From Ifrita kowaldi (taxonomy: Eukaryota; Chordata; Aves; Passeriformes; Cinclosomatidae), in contig VZRS01010629.1 in the NCBI GenBank assembly GCA_013398055.1, forward strand, positions 1-64,000: a stretch of 64,000 nucleotides of DNA, given 5' to 3'. Positions within the stretch are counted from its first letter, which is position 1. Each line of letters starts with the position of its first letter. Of the stretch, positions 12,101 to 24,330 are shown in pieces. The notes beneath the pieces were generated by a model, which worked only from the letters and a program-made list of their open reading frames with translations, was not told the origin of the DNA and did not search any database. Position numbers and translations under genes: made by a program.

Positions 12101-12789
12101 CCAGGGCCAGGCTCACTGCTGGGGTTTCTGTCCCAGCATGTGGCCACGAAGATGCTCTGGGGGCTCAAGTCCCTCTGCTCTGGAGCCAGGCTGGGAGAGC
12201 TGGGGGTGTTCACCTGGAGAAGAGAAGGCTCCAGGGAGACCTCAGAGCCCCTTCCAGGGCCTGAAGGGCCTCTAAGAGAGCTGGGGAGGGACTTTGGACA
12301 AAGGCGTGGAGGGACAGGACAAGGGGGAATGGCTTCCCACTGCCAGAGGGCAGGGTGAGATGGAATACTGGGAAGAAATTCTTCCCTGTGAGGGTGGTGA
12401 GGCCCTGGCACAGGTTGCCCAGAGAAGCTGCCCCATCCCTGGAAGTGTCCAAGGCCAGGTTGGACAGGTTTTGGAGCAACCTGCTCTAGTGGAAGGTGTT
12501 CCTGCCCATGGTGAGGGGCTGGGATGAGATGGGCTTTAATGTCCTACTCAAACCTACCCAAAGCCTGTGATTCTGTGGTTCTATGAAATTTTACCTGCAA
12601 CACACCAGTTGCCAGCATTTTCCTCCTCTAACCAACATTTTCCTCCCCTGTTTTGTGCAGGAGGTGACTGACAAGAGTGAGCGCATCACCCAGTTGGAGC
12701 AGGAGAAATCTGCCCTGATCAAGCAGCTCTTCGAGGCTCGTGCCCACAACAACCATGAGATGAGCCAGCTGGACTCCACCTTCATCTAG
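3153..12789 (+). CDS. SAPCD2: Suppressor APC domain-containing protein 2
   Basis: Six coding exons: 3153-3558, 7185-7315, 10756-10902, 11020-11118, 11664-11777 and 12661-12789, all GT-AG, giving 341 residues (human about 394). Exon 1 carries the conserved N-terminal region (FLQSLRTLFDILDDRRRG, then SGYLTFERFVLGLR), an EF-hand-like fold. Exon 2 has the RRHTI motif. Exons 3 to 6 form coiled coils (KELEQEKDFLLQGLE; ITQLEQEKSALIKQLFEAR), and the protein ends LDSTFI as in mammals. Family knowledge: SAPCD2 is a cortical/spindle protein that opposes LGN recruitment and influences division orientation and proliferation. The ATG at 3153 was chosen because it matches the mammalian MA-rich start; in-frame upstream ATGs lie among the CCAAT boxes. 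The proline-rich middle is shorter than in human. Confidence 0.95.
4096..4184 (+). other. Cluster of AATAAA signals in SAPCD2 intron 1
   Basis: Three AATAAA hexamers (4096-4101, 4160-4165, 4179-4184) sit in an AT-rich patch about 600 bp into intron 1, in sense orientation. They could end a short exon-1-only transcript by intronic polyadenylation. They may also be chance in AT-rich sequence; nothing else supports use. Confidence 0.3.
12140..12590 (+). repeat. CR1 LINE fragment, sense
   Basis: Text is typical of the CR1 3' end: 'ctgggagagctggggg', 'cctggagaagagaaggctcc', 'gaagaaattcttccctg', 'gaggccctggcacagg', ending in 'gtgattctgtggttctatga'. It is 5'-truncated, as most avian CR1 copies are, and lies in SAPCD2 intron 5. 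Its 3' end is about 70 bp before the last exon. The left boundary is approximate. Confidence 0.9.
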
Positions 12790-14480
12790 CACATGCCTTC
12801 CCCTCCCCATCCCCATCCCCAAACTTCCCCGGGGGTTTCAAGGGACTCTTGCCCCAAACTCATCACACCCACTGCTCCAGGTGTTGTGTCTCCAGGTCTG
12901 GGGCTGCTGGTGGCATCTCTGTGGGAGGAAGCTAGAACCCCTCCTGGGGAGCATCCCTGCCGTGCTGATGGCTTATCAGCCTTGCTGCTCTCAAGCTGCT
13001 CCTTTTCTGTCTCTAAATGGGCTGCAGGGATGCTGTCCTCAGCCCTGTGACCCCCAGCGTGTGGGAGACATGGCTGCTGCCTGCGCTGCCTTTGTGGGGT
13101 GAGCTGCTGTGCCCTTGCTGACTTAGGCTGGATTTTGGCTGCTCTTGGCAAAAAGTGATGCATCTTCAACACTCCAGCCAGCATCTCCAGACAAGCCTGG
13201 CCCTTAGAGGGTGCCTGCTCCTACTTGTCCTGCTGTTGGAAGACAAGATTGGAAATCCAAGGAGGCATGCCTGGCCTCTCTCTGCTGCCCATGTTCTGCC
13301 TGCCAGAGACACTGTCCTGACCCTGTAGTGTCCAAACTGGTAGTCCTCACGGCAACTCCTCCATCCCGTTTGTGGTAGTGATACCATAGTTGCTGTTTAC
13401 ATGTCTGCAGGCTCCTGTAGGGAAAGAGCCATAGAACCAACCAAGGTAGCCTACACCTCTGAGCTGCTGTTTCGGGCTGTTGGCAAGTTGAAACAGACAC
13501 TTCACCTTTTACTTGGCTTGACCTGGCAAATATTTCCTGATGACTGCCAGGATTAGATTTTTTTCATGATGACTGTAAAAGGAGAAGTGATGTTCCATAG
13601 CCTGAGGATGCTGACATCAGCCTGACCTCACAGAGGGACTTCAGAACTTGGTTTTGTATTTAACTGAGTGTGGGACAGAGCAGAGGCTGACGGGCTCTTC
13701 ACATGGAGAAATGGCCGCTCTGCCATTTGGGTTGTGGATGCTCCTGCCTGGGATGACATCCTGACTGTGAGCTGCACTCCTCTGCAGGTCTCTTGAGGGG
13801 TGGTGGTGGTGGTCTAAGATGGGTCCTATTAGATGGCGCATCTCAGGACTCCTCCTGCTTCCCACCCAGCTCAGTGATGATGCTTGAGCTGAATGACATT
13901 CGACTGTGGCTTGGTACTTGGTATCCATGGTACTTTCATTGGAGATCCCTGTGAACCCCATGTAGTGCAGCCTGGCCCTCTGTACCCCCAAGGCCAGGAC
14001 CTTTCTCTGTGGGGTTGTTTCATGCTCTGACTCTCCAGGCATGATTCTGTGGCACTGAGCTGGGCGGGAGATGCTGGCTCTGCCCTGAGCTGACACATGC
14101 AAGCCAATTCTGTTCTCACTCCTGTTCTTACCTATCAGGACTCTCTGTCCCATCCAGCTGTTCTCTTTGAGACTGATCCTGAGCTAAAGCTCACTGCAAG
14201 GCATGAATCCCTGCTCTGCCCTTGTGCCTGCAGCTGGAGTGGGGATCATCAGAGTGCCAGGGAGACGGAGGAGGAGGAGAGGTGAGGCCATGGCTAGTCA
14301 TGTCCTGTCTGCAGGAGTTTGGTGTTAGTTGTCCCCTGGGCATCAGTGCCTGCCATCCTTTTTGTGATGCCTCCTCTGGTGTCCAGTGCCTGTTTTGCCT
14401 GAGGCTTAATTAGAACTGACCCCTTTTATGAGGGTTACCTGTCTGTAGGGATAATAAAGTGGGATAATATTTAATTTATC
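12790..14480 (+). other. Probable SAPCD2 3' UTR
   Basis: After the TAG stop codon no further exon is evident for 1.7 kb. A canonical AATAAA at 14453-14458, in 'gggataataaagtggg', is the first convincing sense polyadenylation signal, so the 3' UTR may extend to about 14480. Earlier non-canonical sites are possible. A short GGT run (13799-13812) is the only simple repeat noticed. Confidence 0.45.
14453..14458 (+). terminator. Polyadenylation signal, probably SAPCD2
   Basis: AATAAA in an AT-rich context, 1.66 kb after the SAPCD2 stop codon and followed by T-rich sequence. Assignment to SAPCD2 is by proximity only. Confidence 0.4.
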
Positions 14481-17400
14481 CTTCTGTCTCTCTCCCTAAA
14501 TCAGTGCATCTACTGCTCCCAGCCCTGAAGTCCCTGACTGTCCTGTCCCTCAGGATGCAGGGGGAGCTGAAGTTGCAATCTGGTGAGCACAAAGAGCCCA
14601 GGGGTCTCTGCACCTGGACATGTTTCCATGTCCTTTCCCATCCCTTCTGGGCTTCCCAGAGACTGGGGATTCCCTGTCCCCTGCTGTGGGGCAGGGCCTT
14701 AGGGCCAGCTGCACCCCTTCCAATGCTGTAGCCTCATCTGTCTGCTCCACCGGAAGCTGTGCTTGGGGCTCACACTCCTCAGGCAGTGCTGGTGCAATTC
14801 ACAGCCTCTCATTTGCTTTTAAGTGCCCCTTCTCAAAGCTGCCCCACAGTGGTGGCAGCAGTGGCTGGTGCTCTGCAGCGACTCCTTCCCACAGGATCAG
14901 CCACAGGGGACCTCAGTGGTAATGGCATGTGTGGCACGTGTCCCTACGCTGAGATGGCAACTCACATGGGGTGAGCCTGAGGCTCTGCACTGACTGGGGG
15001 AGCCCTTCTTTCCCAGGCTGTGGGGGTGAACCCTGCACCCTGCAGAGGTTGAGCCTCCGCTGCTGGAAGCAGAGCCAAGAGGGAGACCCACTTACTGCCA
15101 GCTGGCAGAGGGATCTCTGCCGTGGCCTCCTTCAGGTGCTGCTTAGGGCAGCCAGGAGTTCCAGCTGAAGCAGGAAGAGGGTTGGTAATTGCCCTTGGTT
15201 CCTATTTCATGCCTTTGCTTGGGTGTGGAACTCATGAGGGCTTCCAAAGGAAAAAGAGTCATGGTTCCCACTCCAGACTGCTCCATGCAGAGCCAGGGCA
15301 GCTCTCTCTGCCCCAGCCCAGGGGGGATTGTCCCCACCCTGGCCAGCAGCACTGGCCCCCAGCCCACTTCCTGTGAGACTGCTGCAGGTTGCAGGGTACC
15401 CTTGGCAGTGCCACGGCCCAGTGGGACCAGGGTTCCTCTGGAAGCTGCAGGGCTCGCCTCAAGCTGTCACTCTGGCTACACTGGTTCTAGGTCCCTGATG
15501 GGCCTGACCCTCCCCTGTGTGTCTGGGCTGTGTCCACTTTGGCACCCTTAACTGTGGGGGCTGCCTCAGGAGCCATGAGACCTGCATTTGCGGCCATGTC
15601 TGTAAGTGATGTGTATGCTGGGACACATGAGTGAGCACCTTCCTTTCTCTTTAGGCTTTGTTCCTGCTGGAACTGAGTTTGCATAGATCTGTGCTGCCTC
15701 TAGGGCTCTGATAACTGCTGGAACCCACCGTGTGAAGCTGTAGTTACGCTGGGGACAGCTGGAGCAGGGCTCTGCTGTCCCCAGCCAGGACAGCTCCTGC
15801 CAACTCACCTCACTTCCCCACAGCCCTCCACACTCACCCCAGCACATCCCTGGCACCCCTGCATCCATGGCAGCTGGAGGCACGTGGCTGATTCTGGAGA
15901 GGTTCTTGGTGAGGACTGCAGGAGCAGCTTCACCCCTGCAGTGTCCCACACTCTGCACTGCCCGGACACCTGCACTTGTCAGCTCCCATTTTACTTCTCT
16001 GTAAATCCTAAGGGGGTTTTCCCAGCCCACTCATTTTTCACATTTTCCTTTGATGAGTAGACTGTTGCATCACTGCCAACTCCCAGGAAGTCATAAATCT
16101 CCCTTAGCCATCCTAAAATGAAAAAACAGGAGAAAAAAAAAAGAAGGAAAAAACCCCACAAAAGCAGCTTTTGTAAGCAATACCTTTAGGAGAAGGTGTT
16201 TCTTTCTGTCCGGAGTCCTCAGCCTTCTTCGCTCCCTTTGCTCAGCTTCGCATGCAGTACCCACCTCCAGAGGGAGCCCAAAATTACTAAACCGAAGGGG
16301 CTATGAAAAGTTAAGTACTGCAAAACTTAATTAGGTCGTTGGGGCTGCGAGGCTTGGAGCAGCTCATCCCGCAGGATCCAACACCCCCAGGAATGACCTG
16401 ATTGCTTCGCATCCTGCAGGACAGCTATGCCAGGGGGATCTGAGGAGGGGCAGAGCTTCCACTGTGGCTGCACCATGTCCTGGGAACAGTGGAAACTCAA
16501 AATCCACCCACCCGTTCTGCCCTGGGTTCTGCCACCTCCAATTCCCATGGCTTTTCCAGGGATTTCCACCATTTTAGTGGGGGCATGAGCTGCTTTTCCT
16601 TCTCCTGCCTCTCAGTGGGATTGGCAGCTCTCCCTGCTCACAGAATGCTGTCATGCTAGGCTCAGGATCGGATGTGGGTCTGCATAGCAGGATCCCTTCT
16701 TCAAGGTCCCCAGCTCCCTGGGCCCCTGCTGCCCTGTTGCTGCTGGCTGGAGGCACCAGCGTGATGTCTTCAGGGCCAGGAAACTTTTGCCCATCCTTCC
16801 AGCTGGCAGACCAGCTGCAGGGCTGAGAAATGGCTTTCCTGTCCCTAGTGTGTGTCAGTGTCAGGCTGTGACAGCCACCTCGGCTGACCACTGCCACAGC
16901 TCAACAGCTGCTGGGTGCTCCAGCACTGCCTGTGAGCATGGTAAGGACTCCCTCCAATGACAGATGGATGGGGAAACCCTGCCACAGACACCACTGCACC
17001 AGCATCCATGGTAGTGCTCCGGGAGATGCTCAGGGATTCAAGCACTGCTAGAGAAATCCTCTGCCTCCGGCACACATAAGGGCATGAGCACAGCTGTGGC
17101 TGTAGACGCTCATGCTGTGCCAGGCTGTCCTGTGGACATACACGTGGTATTTGTGCACACACTGTGACCGTGGTCACGCCAGGTACATGCTCATCCTGTG
17201 TTTGTGCTCACATTGTGCTCACGGGTCACACTGTCCATGGTCGCATGTATCCACGCTCACACTGTGACCCTGGTCACACTATGGCTGTGCTCACACTGTG
17301 GCCCTGCTCTGACTACACCAAACTGTTCCCCTCTCATTCCTGGCTCTCCAGCAAGGCAAAGGGGAAAGAGCCCCTCCACGGGCAACCAACCAACTGCTGG

Positions 17401-20334
17401 GGCTCGATGTCCTCCCTTCCAGTGCCCCCGGACACCCTGGATGCATGAGAACTGTTGGTGTTGCGTGGTGAACTCACCAGGCAAGGCTAGGGGAGGCACC
17501 TCATCCTGCAGCAGCCTGGGAAAAACAGGCTGGGGATAAAATTAGCTGGAGTTTTTATTACTGGGATTTTATTTTTAAAAGCAATGGAAAGTACATCACT
17601 GGTGGGAAAACCCCAGAGGTCTGGGCCAGCCTGTGGGATAGCAGTATGCCTCTGCTCTGTGGTGGATATCCTGCTCACCTCAGGTGGGATGTGAGGTGGG
17701 AGCAGGCTGTGGGAACAGTCAGCATGGCAGCAAGGACCATGAAGGGGCTGATCCTGCCCCTTGGGATGCACCAGGGTGTTGCAGTGGCATGTGGGGCAGC
17801 AGGGACAGCTGAGCCCTGCCAGGAGGCATCACATGGCCATAGGGTCCCTGGGAAACTCTGGTGGGAAGGAGCCTTCCTGTCTAAGCTGTGGTGGTCCCTC
17901 CAGCCAGAGAAGATACAACTGGGGGCCTGGAAACTCAGGACAGTCCTGGAGAGATTGGAAAGGGATAGAGCCGCCAGCTCTTCCAGTGTATGAAGTGAAG
18001 GTAGAAGCCAGATCCAACTCAACCTAAAGCAGGCAGCTCCCATTGCTGGGGGTGCTTCTGGAGGTTTGCCTGCACTGCACTGGAGGGGGTTTGACAAGTA
18101 CAGAGAGGAGGGATCTCCTGAAGGATGTAAATCAGAAAATCATGGCTGGCTCAGGAAATCCCCCAGCTGAAGACAGCTGGAGACAGGGAGAAGGCTCAAG
18201 GCAAGTGTCCCATATGCTTGCTGTCACCTTCCTCATTCATGGACACCGCTGGGTGGCAGGAGGGCATGGTGGGAATATCACAGCTGTGTTACTGCTGGCT
18301 GCTCCCAGGCTTATTTGCTGAGAGCGATGTGTGCCGGCCAGGAATGTGGCTAGCACAGGCTCCAGCTGGATTCTGATGTTATTTTTTAAACAAGTGGAAT
18401 TTGCACCCGTAAAGATCTCACCTGAAAGCTTAAACCTACTGCTAGGAGTCTAAGCAAGTGCCTGGTCCCCTGGTGAGCTGCCCAGTGACTCCCAGGAGAC
18501 CCCAGTTATTCCAAACACTGGAAACATTGCTCCTCGTGTAGCAACCCACTGCTGAGCCACAGGACCCGGGCGTCCATCCTCTCCCTTCCCCTCAAGAGTG
18601 ATGGTCCTGGCAGGTTATTGAGAGGAGCCTGAGCAACACCTGCAGCCTGGCACAGGACTCAGGCGCTCAACGCCTCTGGCTGGAAGTGGCTGGGATGTGG
18701 CAGCTGCCTGGCAGCTTTGCTTGACCCTGGGTTGGGGAAGTCCTGCTGTGAGTGGGCACCCCGCTAACCACAGGAGAACTGACATTGCCAGTCTCAGGGC
18801 TCACTTCCAAAGAGAGACATGCGTGGGGTGTTGGAAAGGGAAGCTGAATCCCTTAGCAAGGCACATAAAGCCTTCCTGCATGACAAGGTGGGGGCAGGAG
18901 ACAGTGGCAGCCAGGCAGGCTCCCAGCACCAGTTTGGCTCTCAAACCAGCCCTCAGAGGCTGAGCAGGCTCCTGCCATGGGAAGGCAGAGGTGTGGAATC
19001 CTCCACGGGCTGCAGGTGGATATCTGCTCTACCATGGACCTCCACAGGTTTCAGGAGTACAGCTGCCTCTTCATGGTCATTCCCATGGGCTGCAGGTAAT
19101 CTCTGTTCTGGCACCTGGAGCACCTCCTCCTCTCCCTCTCCACTCAGCTGGGATCTGCAGGGCTGTGCAGTGGTTTTTACTCTTTCTTAAATACATTATC
19201 CCAGAGGAACCCCCATCACTGCTGGTGGGCTCAGCTTTGGGTGGTGATGGGTCCGTCCTGGAGTCAGCTGGGTCCAACACAGGGACAGCTTCTGGTGCCT
19301 TCTCACTAAGGCACTCTACAGACCCCCACTGCCCAAACCTTGCCAATACAGTCCCAAGGACACGATGTCCCCCTGGCAGGATGGGGACCAGGCTAGAGCA
19401 GAAGAGGGATGCCCTGGAAGTGGGATGTGGATGCTTGTCCATAGCAGCCTCTGCCCAGCTCCTGTCTGGTTGATACACACCGGGCAGAACCGTGTCTGTC
19501 CTGACAGAAACTTCACACACCTGCGCTGATGTCAGCTCTCCTGAGGACTCACCAACCTGGGCAGCTCCTCCAGCACCTGGTGCAGGGGAGTTCGGGATCT
19601 GGACCTCACCATCCGCTCCTCAGAAAGGAGGCGAGTGGCTGCTGAGCGCCTCTGGCAAGCTGCCTGCACCCCCAGCTGCTGCCAAATTTCACACTCATGC
19701 AAGCACTATGTTTCTGTTCTGAGGGTTTAAATTCAGCCCTGCCCAGGGACTTTGAGCAGAAAGAAATCACCCCAGTAAAGAAAGTTCTTCCCCACAACAG
19801 GGTAGTGTCTCCCTGCAGCACCTGTCATTAGCCCATGAAACCATGATTGCTCTTCCACCTCACAAAAACTAAAATCCACCTGAAACTGGAAAATTTGCAC
19901 TCAGTAGTTTCATCCAAGTCACCTGCTGAAACCTGAGAGCAGGAGGTGGGACAAGCATCCTTCCCATGCTGTCCTGGGCATGGCCCTATCCCTGCAAGCA
20001 CAGAGGAGCGCTGGGAGGTCACTGCCAGTTTCCTGCGAATGAACCTGAGTAGGTTTTTCTTTTCCTTTTGTCCTAGGAACAAAGCACAAATATATCTTAA
20101 AAGGGCAGGGCCATGGCTTTGAGTGAAGCATTAGCAGCCCTAAAGGCCTGAGATCATCCCAGGACACAGCTGTTCTCCATCTCCTTTCCCCTCATGGTGA
20201 CTCCATCACTTCTGCAATCTGCTTCAGCCTCAGGGATGCGTTTAAGTGGTGCCATCCTAGGTGAGGGTCCTGATTTCTCTCTTGTGCTGCAGCACAGAAC
20301 ATCTGTCATGGGACCTTTTCTTCAAAATATTTTG
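14481..20334. other. Intergenic sequence between SAPCD2 and ENTPD2, part 1
   Basis: No conserved exon, RNA gene or dispersed repeat was recognised. Reading frames are short, lack splice-consistent partners and resemble no known family. An A-rich tract lies near 16115-16160 and an imperfect minisatellite at about 17155-17310. Confidence 0.5.
17155..17310. repeat. Imperfect minisatellite ('cacactgtgac' theme)
   Basis: Variants of 'ctcacactgtgaccctgg' and 'ggtcacactatgg' recur six to eight times over about 155 bp, with irregular spacing and many mismatches. It looks like a decayed tandem array. Boundaries are approximate. Confidence 0.55.
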
Positions 20335-20720
20335 CAGATCAGAACCATAGAATGGTTTGGGTTGCAAGGAACCTTAAAGTCCATCTTGTTCCACTTCCTG
20401 CCGTGGGCAGGGACACCTTCCACTAGACCAGGTTGTGCCAAGCAAGGAACGGACCAAGGTCCGTCCAACCTGGCCTTGGACGCTTCCAGGGATGGGGCAG
20501 CCACAGCTTCTCTGGGCAACCTGTGCCAGGGCCTCACCACCCTCTCAGGGAAGCATTTCTTCCCGAAATCCCGTCTAACCATTGAGGCCATTCCCCCTTG
20601 TCTTGTCACTCCAGGCCCTTGTCCCAAGTCCCCATGCCCTGCTGCCTGTCCTCCTGCCACTCATGGGGACCTTTGCAGCATCCCATGGCCCTGTTCACTT
20701 CAGGCCTCCAGCTGATGAGC
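20335..20720 (-). repeat. CR1 LINE fragment, antisense
   Basis: Begins 'agaaccatagaatggtttgg' (the CR1 3' end reversed) and continues 'gggcagggacaccttccact', 'ggccttggacgcttccaggg' and 'gcctcaccaccctctcaggg', the usual CR1 order on the opposite strand. The distal end is approximate. Apparent reading frames over this stretch are CR1 remnants. Confidence 0.88.
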
Positions 20721-23265
20721 AGCAGCGTTGGCAGAAGGGCCCCTCAGATGCCCCCAACAGCCGCCTGCTCGGTCAGAGCCCTCTGATGATTTGATGTGGC
20801 TCGGTGGGGACAGCCTGGGTGTCTCAGCCTCCCCCAGGGAGTCCATTCTTGCTGAGGCTCTCCATGGGGCTGTGGTGATGGCCATGGGCTGCTTCAGTGA
20901 GCCTGCTGCCCCGAGAGCCAGGCAAGGGCCCAGCCTCTGTGTGGCCCAGCTGCTCATCATGGCCATGGCCTGGTGCTTGTGGGGATGAGCTGACATTGTT
21001 CAAAACATGGTTTCTCACTTGGATTTGGAGCCTGTGGGTGGTGTTGGCCAGTTTAAGAAAAGTGACAAACAGCTCCCTGCTTTATTCCAAGCAGAAGGTA
21101 ACTTTCCCCTCCATCCTGCCAGCTCTGTCCCCACCCCACCACCGTCCCCTCCCTCAGGCTGAGGATGGGGATCAGCCCCTTGCCACAAGGCTGCCCAGCA
21201 GGGTCCGTATGTGGTGCTCCCTTCCTTCACGTCATGTGCTTCACTCGTGTTCACCCAACGTGTCCCATAGGCTTAGGGACAGGGAAGCCTGCAGTGGCTG
21301 CATGTAGCCAACAGGATGTGGCCATGACCCTGGGCCTCCCATGTGCCAAGGACACCTCTGCCCTGGGGCCACAGTGTAGGGGACAGATGTTCAGCTGGCA
21401 GGTGAGGTATCCTGTGCCAGCATCCACAGGCTCATGTCACAAGCTTGAGGAGAGAGCTTGTCAGGTGTTGTGCCAGGGCTGTGGGAACAGGGCTGTCAGC
21501 CTGAGGGGCTGCCCTGTGCCTTGATACTTCCTGGCCCTCTGCCCTGGCAGGAGAGGGCTCCTGGCAAGACAACCAGGAGAAACCAGTGGGGCTTTTCTGG
21601 AAAAGCTACCTACTTCCTGGCTGGTTCAATGCCAGGACAACAGGGATCCCTGCCCATGGACCCCCTCAGGGCTTGCATCACACAGACACAGGCCTGGGAA
21701 ACAGGAGACAAAAAAGAGTTTAGAAAGCGAGGCAAGAATAGAGACTTGTACTTGGGTTTGATTTTCCTTCCAGGCAAGGAGCCTTGCCAGGAGGGGGATT
21801 ATAGCCTTGGATACACCAAGATCCTTCCAGACCTTCAGTGCCTCTAAGAGGACAAGATCTGGGCCTGGAGCCAAGGCTGGAATACATCAGTGGGCTCCCA
21901 CTCACGGGGTGCAGAGGCTCAGCAGGAGCTGCACTCAGTCAGGAGCTCACTCCTGACTGAGGGAGGTTGTTGCACTCCCTTACTCTTTTACTCTACCAGT
22001 GCAAACACTGGTTGGATTTGACTGGCCACAGACTCAAAACCACCCCAAAATGCCTCACACATGTGTGCTGTGGCCTTACTCAGTGCCGGGACTGGTGTGG
22101 GCATCCCCAGCAACTCCTGACAGGTCCTTGCTTTCATTCCAGTCGTGTCTGACTCCAGCCTTGGGCAGGTAGAGATATGGGTAGGTGCACTCTGAGCAAA
22201 AGCATCTTTCTGGCTCCAGGTTCATGCATCTCTGCTGGAATGTGGGAAACACTCAACAGCAGGATAGGCAGCTGGGAAGTTTCCTGATAACCCCACACAG
22301 TATTGTGACTCCTCCATGCAAGGCAACGAGACACTGGGGAGAGAGTCAGCCACAGCAGTTGGGGAAGCCTATAGACATCCTAGTCCTTTGGTTGGTGCAG
22401 GACTCAGCTGGCCTGGAGGTCCCTGAGGAAGAGGCACCTCTGAGCATGTACAGTGGCCTTCACTGGCCTGCACTAGCCTAAAAATACACCTGATGTCTCA
22501 GCTGAGTCCCAGGGTAGGTCAGTCCAGGTCCTGACTCTAGCTGGAGTCACAGAGCCCTGGGAACTGGGAGCAGGTTCCCACTCCTCCATGTGTCTGTGCC
22601 TCCAGTGCAGCTCCCAGGCAGAGCTGAGTTTGGGAATGGGAGTGGGTTTGGGGTCTGGATTGAGAACAGGGCTGGGGGATTTCTCCCATGGACCACAGCC
22701 TGTGGACAGGTGAACAGCCTCAGCCCAACCTGAGACCAAAGGAACAAGCCCCTGCCCTTATTTCCTGGTCTGTGCTGCAGAGGCAGATGGGGGCTGTGCT
22801 CTTTCTGGGAACACCTTTTCAGGCTCATGCTGTCCCAAATCTCCTTCCAGCTGCCACAGGGACTAAGCTGCTCTCCAGCCAGCCCCTCTCTGTCCCTGCT
22901 GGTTCTTGGCCTGGGTGCCTCTGCAGAAGAACCCCACTGGCTTCCTGACCTTCCTGAGCAGGTCAGGACCCCCGGGCCTTCTGCCAGGGCTGAGATCAGT
23001 GTTGTGCTGGAGCAGCTCTGGAGTGTGTTGTGGGATTGCTTGTGCATTGCTCATGGCTGGCACGCGCTGGTGGCTCATCCCAATCCCAAAGCTGTTGAAT
23101 GCTTCTGGATTGCATGGTCCCCTGCACTTGCTGTTGGCTAAGGAGCTCACAGATGGGAGCAGAGAATCCTGTCCCTAACCCCTCCCTTTGGACCCCAGCC
23201 TGTTGCAGTGTCTACAGGCTCGTTGTGTTCTTCCTGTTATTTCCCAACCACATATGGAGCTGCAG
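20721..23265. other. Intergenic sequence between SAPCD2 and ENTPD2, part 2
   Basis: GC-moderate sequence with no recognisable exon, RNA or dispersed repeat. Short open frames on both strands have no family resemblance. Confidence 0.45.
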
Positions 23266-23315
23266 TGCCGCCCACCAGTGCTCCCAGATGTGCCGCCCAC
23301 CAGTGCTCCCAGATG
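23266..23315. repeat. Exact 25-bp tandem duplication
   Basis: Two adjacent, identical 25-bp copies beginning 'tgccgcccaccagtgctccc' at 23266-23290 and 23291-23315. The identity points to a recent slippage event or a polymorphic two-copy minisatellite. Confidence 0.85.
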
Positions 23316-23987
23316 TGCTCATCCATGTTTTACAAAGCCATTGAGCAGCCCTGAGTCCCACAGCCAGCAAACCCCACCTCTCAGAACCACCATCGAGTTC
23401 CTTCTCCTGCTCCAGTGTGTCCTTTGATCCCTCATTCAACCCTGCAACCCTCGTTCAGGTGGCCCCACCTCAGAGGCTTTTGTTGGAAGACATGGATTAG
23501 AAAACCTCTCTCCTTTGTCTGGGAAAGTGGCGGTCCCCCGAACTGCTGGGTGACTAATGCACTCCCCACCTTCTCCTCTTTGTACTCACCTTCCACTCTG
23601 CCTCCAGGGATTATTTCCCCTGCTCCATCGTGGGGACAAGCTTTTCTGCCCAGCTGGGATGGGTGCCAGCATGCCCTGTCTTTCCTGTAGAGTCTGTGCC
23701 TGTGCCTCTCTTTGGAGGAAGGCTGTGTCTCCCGAAGTCACTGAGCTGAAGCCCATGTCCACACCAGCTGCAGGGGATGTAGAAATACAGACAAGAGTCC
23801 TCAGGTGCCTTGGGCATGCTGGTGACACATCCTCATCCAGCTTTACCTAGGCTTAAGGTCTGAGTTTATCCAGGTATGGGGTGAGCCAAAGACACCAGCA
23901 CAGTGGGGAGTTGGGGCTCCTGAGCTGGTTTCCCCTTGCCTGGGACACCGATCCCCTCCTCTGGGCTCCTGTCCCATGCCACAGAGA
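23316..23987. other. Intergenic sequence
   Basis: No gene, repeat or regulatory site recognised. Confidence 0.4.
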
Positions 23988-24330
23988 ATGATAGAACCAT
24001 AGAATGTCCTCAGTGGAAGGGACCCACAAGGATTACAGAATCACAGAATCGTTAAGGTTGGAAAATACCTCTAAGGTCATGGAGTCCAAGTCCTGGCCCT
24101 GCACAGGACACCCCAACATTCCCACCCTGTGCCTGAGAGCATTGTCCAAATGCTCCTGGAGCTCTGGCAGCCTTGGGGCTATGACCATTTCCTGGGGAGC
24201 CTGGTCGGTGCCCCACCACCCTCTGGGGAAGAACCTTTTCTTAATATCCAGCCTGAACCTCCAGTGACACAGCTTCATGCAGGTCCTGTCACTGAGCAGC
24301 AGAGAGAAGAGATCAGGACCTGCCCGATCT
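23988..24330 (-). repeat. CR1 LINE fragments, antisense (two 3' ends)
   Basis: Two CR1 3' ends follow each other: 'atagaaccatagaatgtcct' at about 23990-24030, then 'cagaatcacagaatcgttaa' from about 24037, continuing 'ggaaaatacctctaaggtca' and 'gaagaaccttttcttaatat'. This is either one insertion into the tail of another or a rearranged copy. Confidence 0.85.

Noticed and set aside
20322..20660. Reverse-strand frame of 112 codons
   Set aside because: It lies entirely in a 5'-truncated CR1 element and encodes no intact domain.
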